Assembly (NCBI GenBank): GCA_026224775.1 | Contig: JAMFRP010000033.1 | Location: forward strand, 55,789 to 119,788 | DNA: 64,000 nt | Source: Bacteroidota bacterium | GTDB taxonomy: Bacteria; Bacteroidota; Bacteroidia; Sphingobacteriales; Sphingobacteriaceae | Direction of reading: 5' to 3' | Shown: one piece after another, positions 34,926-43,374 of the stretch | Layout: each line of letters starts with the position of its first letter | Numbering within the stretch: the stretch's first letter is position 1 | Made by a program: the position numbers and the translations under genes | Notes under the pieces: generated by a model | What the model saw: only the letters and a program-made list of their open reading frames with translations | Databases searched by the model: none | What the model was told of the DNA's origin: nothing

Positions 34926-35705
34926 ATGACTTCCGCTATCATTATTATCCTCCTCGTTATTGTAGCCGTGTATTTTGTATTCCGCAAAAAAGGAAAAACC
35001 ACAGCGGCTGTAATTGATTTAGAACCTATCGAATATAAAAAACTGTTAACTGAGCATGTTGCTTTTTACCAGAAACTTGACAATACAGGCAAAGATCGCT
35101 TTGAGCAAAAAGTTACCGATTTTTTGGCGGAAACTAATATTGAAGGCATAGGCACAGAAATTACGCCACTTGATAGGACACTGATCGCATCCAGCGCGGT
35201 GATACCGATTTTTGGTTTCCCGGAGTGGAAATATAAAAACCTGACCAATGTGATATTGTATCCCGATACTTTTGATAAGGATTTTCAGTTTGAGGGTGAG
35301 AACCGTAACATAATGGGTATGGTTGGCACAGGTTATATGAACGGACAAATGTTGTTATCAAGAGCTGCATTAACCAAAGGATTTTCGAAAGATAGTGGCA
35401 AAGAGAACGCCGCCATACATGAGTTTGTACATTTATTAGACAAAGCAGATGGCGATACCGATGGCATACCCGAAACTTTTATACCGCACGAATACGCTGA
35501 ACCATGGCTTAAAATGATGCACCAGGAAATGCACCACATCAGCGATGGGCACTCCGATATTAACCCATATGCCTTAACCAACGAGGCGGAGTTTTTAGCC
35601 GTTGCCTCTGAATACTTTTTTGAAAAACCAACGGAACTTCAACATAAACACCCAGAGCTTTATGCGGAATTGAGCAGAATATTTGGGCAGGATTTGGCGG
35701 GTTAA
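34926..35705 (+). CDS. MtfA-like zinc peptidase (M90), membrane-anchored
   Basis: A 259-residue protein. An N-terminal membrane anchor (residues 3-20) precedes an M90/MtfA peptidase domain. The zinc motif is H165-E-x-x-H169 in AAIHEFVHLLDKADG, and the third ligand is probably the Glu in NEAEFLAVASEYFFE. E. coli MtfA regulates glucose PTS genes through Mlc, which is not expected here, so the role is unknown. A family A repeat follows the stop directly. Confidence 0.85.
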   Translation: MTSAIIIILLVIVAVYFVFRKKGKTTAAVIDLEPIEYKKLLTEHVAFYQKLDNTGKDRFEQKVTDFLAETNIEGIGTEITPLDRTLIASSAVIPIFGFPEWKYKNLTNVILYPDTFDKDFQFEGENRNIMGMVGTGYMNGQMLLSRAALTKGFSKDSGKENAAIHEFVHLLDKADGDTDGIPETFIPHEYAEPWLKMMHQEMHHISDGHSDINPYALTNEAEFLAVASEYFFEKPTELQHKHPELYAELSRIFGQDLAG

Positions 35706-35711
35706 AGAATT

Positions 35712-35785
35712 GTCATACTGAGGGACGAAGCATCTGTACAAGTGTATAAACTACCTTACAGATTCTTCGCTATGTTCAGAATGAC
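35712..35785. repeat. Family A palindromic repeat (imperfect copy)
   Basis: Starts gtcatactgagggacgaagc and ends attcttcgctatgttcagaatgac; the arms have diverged by several mismatches. It lies between two tandem genes. Confidence 0.8.
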
Positions 35786-35871
35786 AAGTAAATTCAAAAT
35801 CGCAGGCTTAATAAACAATACTTTATTTCGGCATAAGTTTATAGCTTTAGTAATTCCTTTAAAGCGTAGCT

Positions 35872-37200
35872 ATGAATTTTGAGGCAGACAGGCAAACACT
35901 TGATGATTTGGGCATATTTCCAAATGCTAATAATCATAAATCGGTATTTTCACTGTTTAACAATACCAAAACGCTTGGAGGTAATGACAAGCTTACAGAA
36001 ATATTCAGTAAGCCATTAACCGATGCAAGCGCAATCAAAAGCAGGATAGAAACGATCAGTTATTTCTTAAATAACGACACGAAACTATTGGTTGATAAAC
36101 AATCCTGCGATTTTGCAGAGTTCTACTTAAAAAAGCATTATCGTACCCGGCCATTCTCACAGATCATTGGTTTTTTTGAGAAGGTTATATATACCTTCAA
36201 CAGCAATAACGATTACTATGTTATTCAACAAGGCATTAGCAATACCCTAAGTATTTTAAACACCTTACTTAATTTTTTTGAGGCTGATGCGGAGAGATTT
36301 CCAAAAACCTTACAGGATTTTCGCGGAATCGTTTTAGAAACCTTTGCCAGTGAAGATTTCATTTTTATTAGGAAACTAATTCATAAACCTAAAATCAATT
36401 CTATCGAATTAGACCGGGCAGATCACATTTTAAGATACTCAGCGACTGATCAAATTAAAGTTTTACTGGATATTATTTATCAGTTAGATCTGTATATCTC
36501 AATTAGCGTAACGGCTAAACACTTTGGATTTACCCTGCCGGTAATTAAAGATTACGGGCAAGCAACATTGATATTTGAAGGCCTTTTCCATCCCTTTATC
36601 AATAATCCGGTGATTAATGATGTGGCGTTTAATGCTGATCATAACTTATGTTTTGTAACCGGCACTAATATGGCTGGCAAATCAACCTTTTTAAAAGCTG
36701 TTGGCATATCTATTTATTTATCACAGCTTGGGTTTCCGGTACCGGCTAGTTATATGGAAACAAGTGTTTTTGATGGGTTGATCACCACCATCAATATTGA
36801 TGATAATATCGACAAAGGGCACAGTCATTTTTATAACGAAGTGCTTAGAGTAAAACACGTTGCCAAAAAGATCAGCGAATCGCAAAACGTGTTTGTGATT
36901 TTTGATGAGCTATTCAGGGGTACTAATGTAAAGGATGCTTATGATGCCTCGTTGGCTATCATTTCGGCGTTTGCTAAGGTGAGGAAATGCTTCTTTATGG
37001 TATCCACCCATATTGTTGAAGTGGCAAATGACCTGCAAAGCATCGATAATATTGATTTCAGATACATGGAGACTGTATTTGACGAAGGCAACCCAACCTA
37101 TAGCTACAAACTTAGAGAAGGCATTACCGAAGAACGTTTGGGTATGTGGATAGTTAAGAATGAGGGAATAGTGGAGATTATTGAGGGAGCGGTTAATTAA
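35872..37200 (+). CDS. Short MutS-like ATPase (no mismatch-recognition domain)
   Basis: A 442-residue protein with a MutS core/clamp-like helical part (residues 1-230) and a C-terminal MutS ABC ATPase: Walker A GTNMAGKST (264-272), signature region DNIDKGHSHFYNEV, Walker B VFVIFDELFRGTN (about 336-348), and STHIVEV. The N-terminal mismatch-binding and connector domains of true MutS are missing, and there is no Smr nuclease domain as in MutS2. It is similar to the short MutS-related proteins seen in Bacteroidota. DNA repair is not established for these. Confidence 0.82.
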   Translation: MNFEADRQTLDDLGIFPNANNHKSVFSLFNNTKTLGGNDKLTEIFSKPLTDASAIKSRIETISYFLNNDTKLLVDKQSCDFAEFYLKKHYRTRPFSQIIGFFEKVIYTFNSNNDYYVIQQGISNTLSILNTLLNFFEADAERFPKTLQDFRGIVLETFASEDFIFIRKLIHKPKINSIELDRADHILRYSATDQIKVLLDIIYQLDLYISISVTAKHFGFTLPVIKDYGQATLIFEGLFHPFINNPVINDVAFNADHNLCFVTGTNMAGKSTFLKAVGISIYLSQLGFPVPASYMETSVFDGLITTINIDDNIDKGHSHFYNEVLRVKHVAKKISESQNVFVIFDELFRGTNVKDAYDASLAIISAFAKVRKCFFMVSTHIVEVANDLQSIDNIDFRYMETVFDEGNPTYSYKLREGITEERLGMWIVKNEGIVEIIEGAVN

Positions 37201-37225
37201 ATAGAATATATTTCACACGAATCGA

Positions 37226-37275
37226 ATGCTGTTCGTAGGCTTTGTCGTCCGAAGTTTAAAACTTCGGACAGCGGC
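37226..37275. repeat. Family D repeat with internal 23-bp palindrome
   Basis: gctgttcgtaggctttgt followed by gtccgaagtttaaaacttcg, an 11-bp stem with a one-base loop, then gcggcgtaac. The gctgttcgtag start recurs at 39591 and 46350. It lies between convergent mutS-like and MFS genes and may terminate both. Confidence 0.6.
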
Positions 37276-37284
37276 GTAACATGC

Positions 37285-38823
37285 CTAAGTTTTATCAGTT
37301 TTAAGTGAGTTCCTCACAAACAACACTGCCATCAACGCTCCCAAAAATCCCAGTCCCGCCGCTATGCGCATAATATTGGCGTAGGCTTTTATAAAGCTCT
37401 GGTGATAGGCTTGTTCAATTACTTTACCATTGGTAATTCCTTGCGGTACTTTGGCGTTGCCTAAATCTGGCGCTTGCGCCATTACCTCTTGCTTTTGTTT
37501 GGGGTTGAGTTTGATTGTTTTAACCTGTTGCTGCAATCCACCAGTAAAAAACAATACCGACAGTGCTCCAAATATCGCGGTCGCAAAAACATTGGCAATA
37601 CGCGACATCGCATTATTTACCCCCGACGCAGTACCCGAGAAATGATCACTTACCGACCCCATTACCGCGGCCGTAAGCGGCGCTACGGTGAATGAAATAC
37701 CCAGACCAAAAACTATTATCCCCGGAAAAAAGGTATTCCAATAATCACCCGGACCGGCAGTTTGTTTTACAAATGATAAGATCAGCAAACCTACACCTGC
37801 CGCCGCCGGGCCGAATATTAAAAGCAATCTCGGACCATATTTATCTGCCAAAGCACCTGCGTATCGTGCAACGGAAATCATCATTACGGTAAATGGTAAA
37901 AATGTTAGTCCGGATTGCAGTTGACTGTAGCCTTGTACCTGCACCAAATTAAGTGATATAAACAGCATACCTGCTCCCAATCCGGCATATAAAAAGAAAG
38001 TGAGCAGGTTTGTGCCGCTAAAAGTCGCGTTAACAAACAGTTGCAGCGGCATCATTGGGTATTTGCTTTTGGCTTCGATGATGATAAAAGCTATTAAGAA
38101 CAGCACTCCCGCGGCTAAAGCTAAGCATACCTGCCAATTACCAAAGCCCAGGGCAGGCATCCGCAGAAAACCAAATGTTACCAGTGCTAAGCCAAGCGCG
38201 ATGGTAAAGGCTCCGGGGAAATCCAATGATTGCTGGTTGTCCTCATCTTTGCTTTCCTTTACTTTTAGCCAAAGCATCAGCAAGGCAATTATTCCGATGG
38301 GTACGTTAATAAAAAATATGTATCGCCATAAACCGGCATCGCCCAAAGCGCCACCTAATATGGGACCACCCATCGTAACCACTGTGGTGAAAGCAGACCA
38401 CGTACCAATAGCCTTACCCCGCTCCTGTTGATTGATAGACGATGAAATCATGGAAAGGCTTCCCGGAATCATTAAAGCGCCACCAACGCCTTGTATCAGT
38501 CTAAAAACAACCAGGTACAATACGCCAGGCGCAAACCCACATGCCGCAGATCCACATATAAAAATGAAGATACCCGCCATGAATACTTTTTTGCGGCCCA
38601 GTCTGTCGCCCATGGAGCCGCCAATAAGGATGAGCGATGCCAGCATGAGCAGGTAAGCATTGAGTATCCAGAAGAGATCGGCGCCGCTGGCCTGCAAACT
38701 TTTTTGCAGCGACGGCAATACCACATTAAGGGCGGTGCCATCAATAAATGCCATTGCCGAGGCCAGTATGGCCGAAACCATTACCCATTTACCGGCAGTG
38801 CTACGCAAAGCTACTGTAGTCAT
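37285..38823 (-). CDS. DHA2-family (14-TM, EmrB/QacA-like) MFS drug exporter
   Basis: A 512-residue inner-membrane protein with about 14 helices. The N terminus has the DHA2 signature ASAMAFIDGTALNVVLPSLQ; motif A GGSMGDRLGRKKVF and motif C GVGGALMIPGSLSMIS follow. The protein extrudes drugs or other small molecules by proton antiport. No membrane-fusion partner or regulator is adjacent, so it works alone or with an outer-membrane channel encoded elsewhere. Confidence 0.9.
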   Translation of the reverse strand: MTTVALRSTAGKWVMVSAILASAMAFIDGTALNVVLPSLQKSLQASGADLFWILNAYLLMLASLILIGGSMGDRLGRKKVFMAGIFIFICGSAACGFAPGVLYLVVFRLIQGVGGALMIPGSLSMISSSINQQERGKAIGTWSAFTTVVTMGGPILGGALGDAGLWRYIFFINVPIGIIALLMLWLKVKESKDEDNQQSLDFPGAFTIALGLALVTFGFLRMPALGFGNWQVCLALAAGVLFLIAFIIIEAKSKYPMMPLQLFVNATFSGTNLLTFFLYAGLGAGMLFISLNLVQVQGYSQLQSGLTFLPFTVMMISVARYAGALADKYGPRLLLIFGPAAAGVGLLILSFVKQTAGPGDYWNTFFPGIIVFGLGISFTVAPLTAAVMGSVSDHFSGTASGVNNAMSRIANVFATAIFGALSVLFFTGGLQQQVKTIKLNPKQKQEVMAQAPDLGNAKVPQGITNGKVIEQAYHQSFIKAYANIMRIAAGLGFLGALMAVLFVRNSLKTDKT

Positions 38824-38913
38824 AATTTGATTTACAGGTTGTTAGTAAAGCTACAAAAAGCAAACGATATACCACGGCGGAATACTCATAGTGGATGTTG
38901 TGGTGCAAACATG

Positions 38914-39024
38914 TGTACAGATTTTTCGCTGGCGCTCAAGAAAAAGATCTTCGCTATGCTCAGAATGACAAAAAACAAAGAACAAAAATGTTAAATTATT
39001 ATGCTGAGCGACGAAGCATCTGTA
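38914..39024. repeat. Broken family A repeat pieces in divergent gap
   Basis: 38914-38969 reads gtacagatttttcgctggcg...gctatgctcagaatgac and equals the reverse complement of the left part of the 52634 element, including its extra segment. 38997-39024 is another fragment (atgctgagcgacgaagcatc). They fill much of the 439-bp gap between the MFS and DUF-like genes. Confidence 0.7.
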
Positions 39025-39137
39025 CAAACAACCGGACGTTAATGCCTACAAAAACTGCTCTAAATTATTTAGGCACTTATTGAATATTAAGTAAATTTTT
39101 TATTTTTAATTAAAACAACAGCATTTTTATTACATAT

Positions 39138-39145
39138 TACCTTTG
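39138..39145 (+). promoter_or_regulatory. -7-like element (TACCTTTG) before small conserved gene
   Basis: Full TAnnTTTG match 118 bp upstream of the ATG at 39263. No clear -33 element was found, so the call is tentative. Confidence 0.35.
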
Positions 39146-39262
39146 AGAACCAATGACTTATGACAAAATTTCAATCTATCCACTAATCAATCGATTAAAA
39201 GCTACGTTTTAACGTTGATTACGGCATATTATTTGCTTTTTAAGATACAAATAGGGCATATA

Positions 39263-39571
39263 ATGAAAAACTTTAAAGAAAACGACGTAGTAATCTACAC
39301 TGATAAAGAAGGTAACTGCTTTGACACCTTCGTAATTTTTGGTAATGATATTGATACCGGTTTAGTACATATTAATCACGAAAACTTAAAGGTTAGCCCC
39401 ACCTTTTTAGAATTACACCCGAGCGCGTTTTCTGGTAATGCAATGCCATTTTCCGACCCATACAGCTTTATGCTTTTTAATAAACTGAAAGAGAAATATG
39501 AGCAAAAAGTAGAGGAAGCTGTTACTTTATACAATGAGATTAAAAAAACTACGTTAGCTAATGCTTCGTAA
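39263..39571 (+). CDS. Small cytosolic protein, unknown function
   Basis: The ATG at 39263 (MKNFKENDVVIYTDKEGNCF) is preferred over the track start at 39215, whose leading residues look like untranslated AT-rich sequence. The 102-residue product has an SH3-like or Tudor-like look at the N terminus (NDVVIYTDKEG, DTFVIFGNDIDTGLVHINHE) and a C-terminal helix (NKLKEKYEQKVEEAVTLYNEI). No family was recognised. Confidence 0.6.
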   Translation: MKNFKENDVVIYTDKEGNCFDTFVIFGNDIDTGLVHINHENLKVSPTFLELHPSAFSGNAMPFSDPYSFMLFNKLKEKYEQKVEEAVTLYNEIKKTTLANAS

Positions 39572-39590
39572 AAAAATTACATACATATAT

Positions 39591-39637
39591 GCTGTTCGTA
39601 GACTTTGTTTACGAACTTACAATCTTCCTCGCAATGA
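39591..39637. repeat. Family D/C repeat fragment
   Basis: gctgttcgtagactttgttt acgaac, then cttcctcgcaatgac, which is the right end of a family C element. It lies between convergent genes. Confidence 0.5.
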
Positions 39638-39660
39638 CAAAAAATTAATTTTCCACTAAT

Positions 39661-41289
39661 TTACTTCCCAAACGGTGGCCTGCCTGTTAGCTGGTGATAC
39701 ACCGGCAGATCTTCGCGCGGTTGGGCCGGTACGTGGAAACGGGTACAATAATAAACTTGTAAATGCAATTCGTCTCTGCCCCCACGCGTAATGATAATGT
39801 CCGGAAGTTGCTTCACATTATCGAAGAACGGCGTTACATCATTTTTAACACTTACCGGGTTGCCCTGGTCTATCACAATGGCATCCTCCCCTACTAATTT
39901 ATTAGGATTGATCAGGAACGCGATGTTGCGCGGGTCATCGTTAAAACAAACAATATCTTTTTTGCCTTTCAACACCCAGTCTACCTTACCGTTTAACCAC
40001 CAACGGGTAGTACCGGCAAATATTTTAGGGTTGTTTAACCAGCCTTCTTTCTCAAAACGTGGCAGGATAGCATCATCATCAACTCCTTGTATAGTTGGGT
40101 CAATTTCCCTGGCTTTAGCTTCAGGGGTTTTATCGTTTAAACTAACAAAATATTTAGGGCCGTACCACTGCCAAAAACCGGTAACCTCGTGCAGGTTAAG
40201 TACAGCGAGTGTGATCACCGTAAAGCAAGCTGAAAAAATTAACCAGCGGCGTGTCCCCCGTGCCCTTGTGGGGTCGGATAGATGCTGATCAATTGAATAG
40301 CCCAAAGGCATAAATAACATCATATATCCCGGCGCTTGCCAGTGGAAATGGTATTGCAGATCGGACCATAGTGTTACTATCGTAAAAAACACCAATGGTA
40401 AAACCGACGTCCAAAATAAAAAGCTATATGATTGTGATTGTATACGTAGCTTGAATGATTTGATCAACTGCCCAATCAATGGGAACCAAAACCATGGCAG
40501 CAGCCATAAACACTGCCCACCGATGCTCCGCAGTAGCCATATTGGGTGCAAGCCACCGCTTGAACCTGCGCGTGAGCCCTGGAACACAAAAGACACCCAG
40601 TTGTTATGGGCGTTCCACCATAGTATAGGCCAGGCAAATGCCAGCGCGATAATCATGGCGATATATGGACCCGGATGCCTTAACCAATGGCGTTGATTTT
40701 TGTTAACACTAACAAATATCAACACACCTAAGAATAAAAATATGGTATGATATTTACTCAATATGGCTAAGCCCATGCAAATCCCGATGATGATCCACAA
40801 GGAATATGCTTTGCCCGATTGCAATTTTGTACGCCCCTGATTGTTGATGGATAAAACCTCGACAAAAAAGTAAGTACTCAATAGCCAAAAGAACATCAGC
40901 GGTGCATCAGGCTGAAACCAAACTGCGATGGGTATTGTAAATACTGCGCTTAGATTCATCACCAAAACAGCCCAAAAACCCGCGGCTGCATTGAAAAGTT
41001 TTTTGGTTACCAAAAACAACAGCCAGCTTGTACCCGCAAATAAAAGCACCGCCGGAAACCTGATACCTAAATTAGTTAAGCCTAAAACTTTAAGGCTTAA
41101 ACCGCTCAGCCAAAAAAACAAGGGTGGTTGATCAAAGTAACTCAGATCCAGGTGTAAAGCGCCACGGAAATAGTAAGCCTCGCCAATGCCCAGCCCGGTG
41201 TAGGCGGCAATAAACAAGCGTATAACAAACGTAGTTATAATTAAAAAAACGGTATAGGATGCGGCGTTGCCTTGAGTTATTTTCTTCAT
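39661..41289 (-). CDS. Glycosyltransferase family 39-type (ArnT/PMT-like) membrane protein
   Basis: A 542-residue multi-pass protein. The N-terminal region has YFRGALHLDLSYFDQPPLFFWLSGLS, with the conserved Asp/Glu of the first periplasmic loop, as in GT39/GT83 polyprenyl-phosphate-sugar transferases, and helices with WLLFLVTKKLFNAAAGFWAV. The C-terminal region is a large soluble domain (from about residue 390). It transfers a sugar from a lipid carrier to a protein or glycolipid on the periplasmic side. It stands alone with no linked glycan-assembly genes. Confidence 0.82.
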   Translation of the reverse strand: MKKITQGNAASYTVFLIITTFVIRLFIAAYTGLGIGEAYYFRGALHLDLSYFDQPPLFFWLSGLSLKVLGLTNLGIRFPAVLLFAGTSWLLFLVTKKLFNAAAGFWAVLVMNLSAVFTIPIAVWFQPDAPLMFFWLLSTYFFVEVLSINNQGRTKLQSGKAYSLWIIIGICMGLAILSKYHTIFLFLGVLIFVSVNKNQRHWLRHPGPYIAMIIALAFAWPILWWNAHNNWVSFVFQGSRAGSSGGLHPIWLLRSIGGQCLWLLPWFWFPLIGQLIKSFKLRIQSQSYSFLFWTSVLPLVFFTIVTLWSDLQYHFHWQAPGYMMLFMPLGYSIDQHLSDPTRARGTRRWLIFSACFTVITLAVLNLHEVTGFWQWYGPKYFVSLNDKTPEAKAREIDPTIQGVDDDAILPRFEKEGWLNNPKIFAGTTRWWLNGKVDWVLKGKKDIVCFNDDPRNIAFLINPNKLVGEDAIVIDQGNPVSVKNDVTPFFDNVKQLPDIIITRGGRDELHLQVYYCTRFHVPAQPREDLPVYHQLTGRPPFGK

Positions 41290-41421
41290 TGATCAAAAAA
41301 TAATGCCCGTAATTTTTGGGGTGAAAAATTTTTTAAAATTATTACATATTATTCAGCTTTTGTGCAAAGCGGGAAAATTTATCGAAATGAGGGTTAAAAT
41401 TCATAATTTATTCACCCTATT

Positions 41422-41495
41422 GTCATTCTGAGCATAGCGAAGAATCTGCACGTTGGTTTACGCATGTACAGATTCTTCGCTACGCTCAGAATGAC
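41422..41495. repeat. Family A palindromic repeat
   Basis: gtcattctgagcatagcgaa...attcttcgctacgctcagaatgac, arms near-perfect with one mismatch. It lies between two tandem minus-strand genes. Confidence 0.88.
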
Positions 41496-41517
41496 AGGTG
41501 GTATCGGGGCTAATATT

Positions 41518-42594
41518 TTACATCGCTATCCACTTACCGAAAGGCAATTTACTTAATAGCCAAACCAACAATAAGGATAGGATATAGCAGATTAAAGCAG
41601 TTAGCGGTATGCTGATAAAGGGCGTACAAAAAGTGTAATCAATATTAAAATGATAATCCGGATCGCCGAGGATGGTTAGGATGAGGGCGTGGCTTAGGTA
41701 GATGCCATAGGTATAGCCTCCGGCAAAATTGACTATTTGTTTTATTTTGGGTGATAATTTAAACACACTCAACCTGAAAACCATGAATATACTGGCGGAT
41801 AAGATCACAATTAACGGGCTTATAGGTTCGTAAAAGAGGGTACTTAAACTCTTATAGCTTAAAGAGGCAAAGTAAGTTCCGGCGACAATTACCAACAAAC
41901 TCACCAAAAACAATATCCCAAACCATTTTGCATTAAGCCATGTGGGAAACTGTTTTTCAGCAAGATAATAACCCAACACCAAATAGCCCATATACCCTGT
42001 TATATTATGAAAATCGATCTGTGGGTTATAGCGCGAAAGATAGGGTTGGTTGATGATCATTACGCCTAACCATAGCAGCAGGAAGTAGATGATTTGCATT
42101 TCGCTAGCATTACGCACAAATTTGCTGAGTATCGGAATGATAAAATAAAGCCCGATAAGCATATACACGTACCATAGGTGATATGACGCGCCAAACTTTA
42201 ACTGATGCAAAACTATTTTAACATTCATCCAGGTATCGGCAGTAAAAGTTATATCCTCATCGTACCAGGCATAAGCCACATAAATCAAACTCCAGAACAG
42301 GAATGGCGGGATGATGCGCCAGAGTCGTCGTTTTAAAAAATCGCCCAGCTCGTAATCACGACTGAGCAGTAATGCCCCGGTTATCATCACAAAAACAGGT
42401 ACACCGAAACGGGCTAAGGCATTGTAAAAATCTGCTATAAGCCAGTAACTATTGGGTACCTTACCATAGGCCATCAGCATAGGCGATGTGGTATGCAATA
42501 TCACCACCAAAAACATAGCAAGCACGCGCAGGTTATTTATCCAATCGAGTTGTTGGGGTTTGGTTGCTGATGGGATTGGATCGGTGGTTGACAT
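41518..42594 (-). CDS. Acyltransferase 3 family membrane protein
   Basis: The ATG at 42594 (MSTTDPIPSATKPQQ) is chosen instead of the track start at 42723, which would overlap the promoter and start of the divergent gene at 42658. The 358-residue protein has about ten helices. The N-terminal motif DWINNLRVLAMFLVVILHTTSP has the catalytic His, and FGVPVFVMITGALLLSRDYEL is conserved in this family. It O-acylates a surface or wall glycan; the acceptor is unknown. Confidence 0.83.
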   Translation of the reverse strand: MSTTDPIPSATKPQQLDWINNLRVLAMFLVVILHTTSPMLMAYGKVPNSYWLIADFYNALARFGVPVFVMITGALLLSRDYELGDFLKRRLWRIIPPFLFWSLIYVAYAWYDEDITFTADTWMNVKIVLHQLKFGASYHLWYVYMLIGLYFIIPILSKFVRNASEMQIIYFLLLWLGVMIINQPYLSRYNPQIDFHNITGYMGYLVLGYYLAEKQFPTWLNAKWFGILFLVSLLVIVAGTYFASLSYKSLSTLFYEPISPLIVILSASIFMVFRLSVFKLSPKIKQIVNFAGGYTYGIYLSHALILTILGDPDYHFNIDYTFCTPFISIPLTALICYILSLLLVWLLSKLPFGKWIAM

Positions 42595-42657
42595 TAGTAA
42601 CTTGTAAAAGTTTTTTAAAAGTAATAATATTCGGGTTAGTCGGCTTATTTTAGTGGC

Positions 42658-43221
42658 ATGCAAGTTAAACTTTTCATGCTGATGCTGGGTGCAAAACCCG
42701 AAGGTCGCCATACCGAACAACACGACATATTCTTTGTAATAGCAGAATCGATCAATGATGTTAAGCCCAACATCCAGTCATTTTGGCCTGAAGCTAAAGA
42801 TAAAATACATATTGATGCCTGGCGCGAGGTAACCTCGGTTGAAGGGTATCAAATAAGTGTGGTTGAAAAACAAGCAAGCGTTGTACCATCGTCCAAACAC
42901 AAACTATTCTTTGTAAATCTGGGTGGATACCAGGAAAATAAGTTTGAAGAGCAGCACTATGTTTTATTAACCGTGAAGGAGGATAAATCGCTTGCGTTTA
43001 GGGAAGCTAAGCAAACTTTATTTTATCAGCATAACCATTTTGAGGGCGCAAGCTCGCACATTGATGATAAATATGGTGTTGATGTAGATGACCTTTATGA
43101 GATAGAAGATATTTTATCTGCGGAGCAAAAAGAAAAATACCAGATTAATATTGTGCCTACAGAGGGATTAGTGGAGGATGAGTTTCATTTGGGATATTTG
43201 AAATTGAGTATGTTGACGTAA
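42658..43221 (+). CDS. DUF1543 domain protein
   Basis: A 187-residue soluble protein. It matches the DUF1543 pattern: KLFMLMLGAKPEGRHTEQHDIFF at the N terminus, then a second half with the same theme (KLFFVNLGGYQENKFEEQHYVLL), which indicates an internal duplication of two similar halves. Function unknown. It is divergent from the acyltransferase gene. Confidence 0.78.
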   Translation: MQVKLFMLMLGAKPEGRHTEQHDIFFVIAESINDVKPNIQSFWPEAKDKIHIDAWREVTSVEGYQISVVEKQASVVPSSKHKLFFVNLGGYQENKFEEQHYVLLTVKEDKSLAFREAKQTLFYQHNHFEGASSHIDDKYGVDVDDLYEIEDILSAEQKEKYQINIVPTEGLVEDEFHLGYLKLSMLT

Positions 43222-43244
43222 GTATTTCGTCCTCTTTCCTCTTT

Positions 43245-43262
43245 GTCATTCTGAGCATAGCG
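43245..43262. repeat. Family A half-element
   Basis: gtcattctgagcatagcg without its partner arm, downstream of the DUF1543 gene. Probably a decayed copy. Confidence 0.6.
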
Positions 43263-43374
43263 TTTTAGATTGAAATCTCCATCCGCTTATGTTTCGTATC
43301 CCAATTGTAAAAAAAGGTGAACTTCAGTTTGGCAGCATGTTTTTGTATTTTAGCCTCAGGAATAAATTCATCCC

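Noticed and set aside
38491-38994. 167-aa plus-strand ORF opposite the MFS gene
   Set aside because: Low-quality antisense sequence running into a repeat; the MFS frame explains the region.
39791-40288. 165-aa plus-strand ORF opposite the GT39 gene
   Set aside because: Shadow frame; the GT39 frame has clear family motifs.
42595-42723. N-terminal extension of the acyltransferase ORF
   Set aside because: It overlaps the divergent gene start at 42658, and the extra residues are unlike the family.
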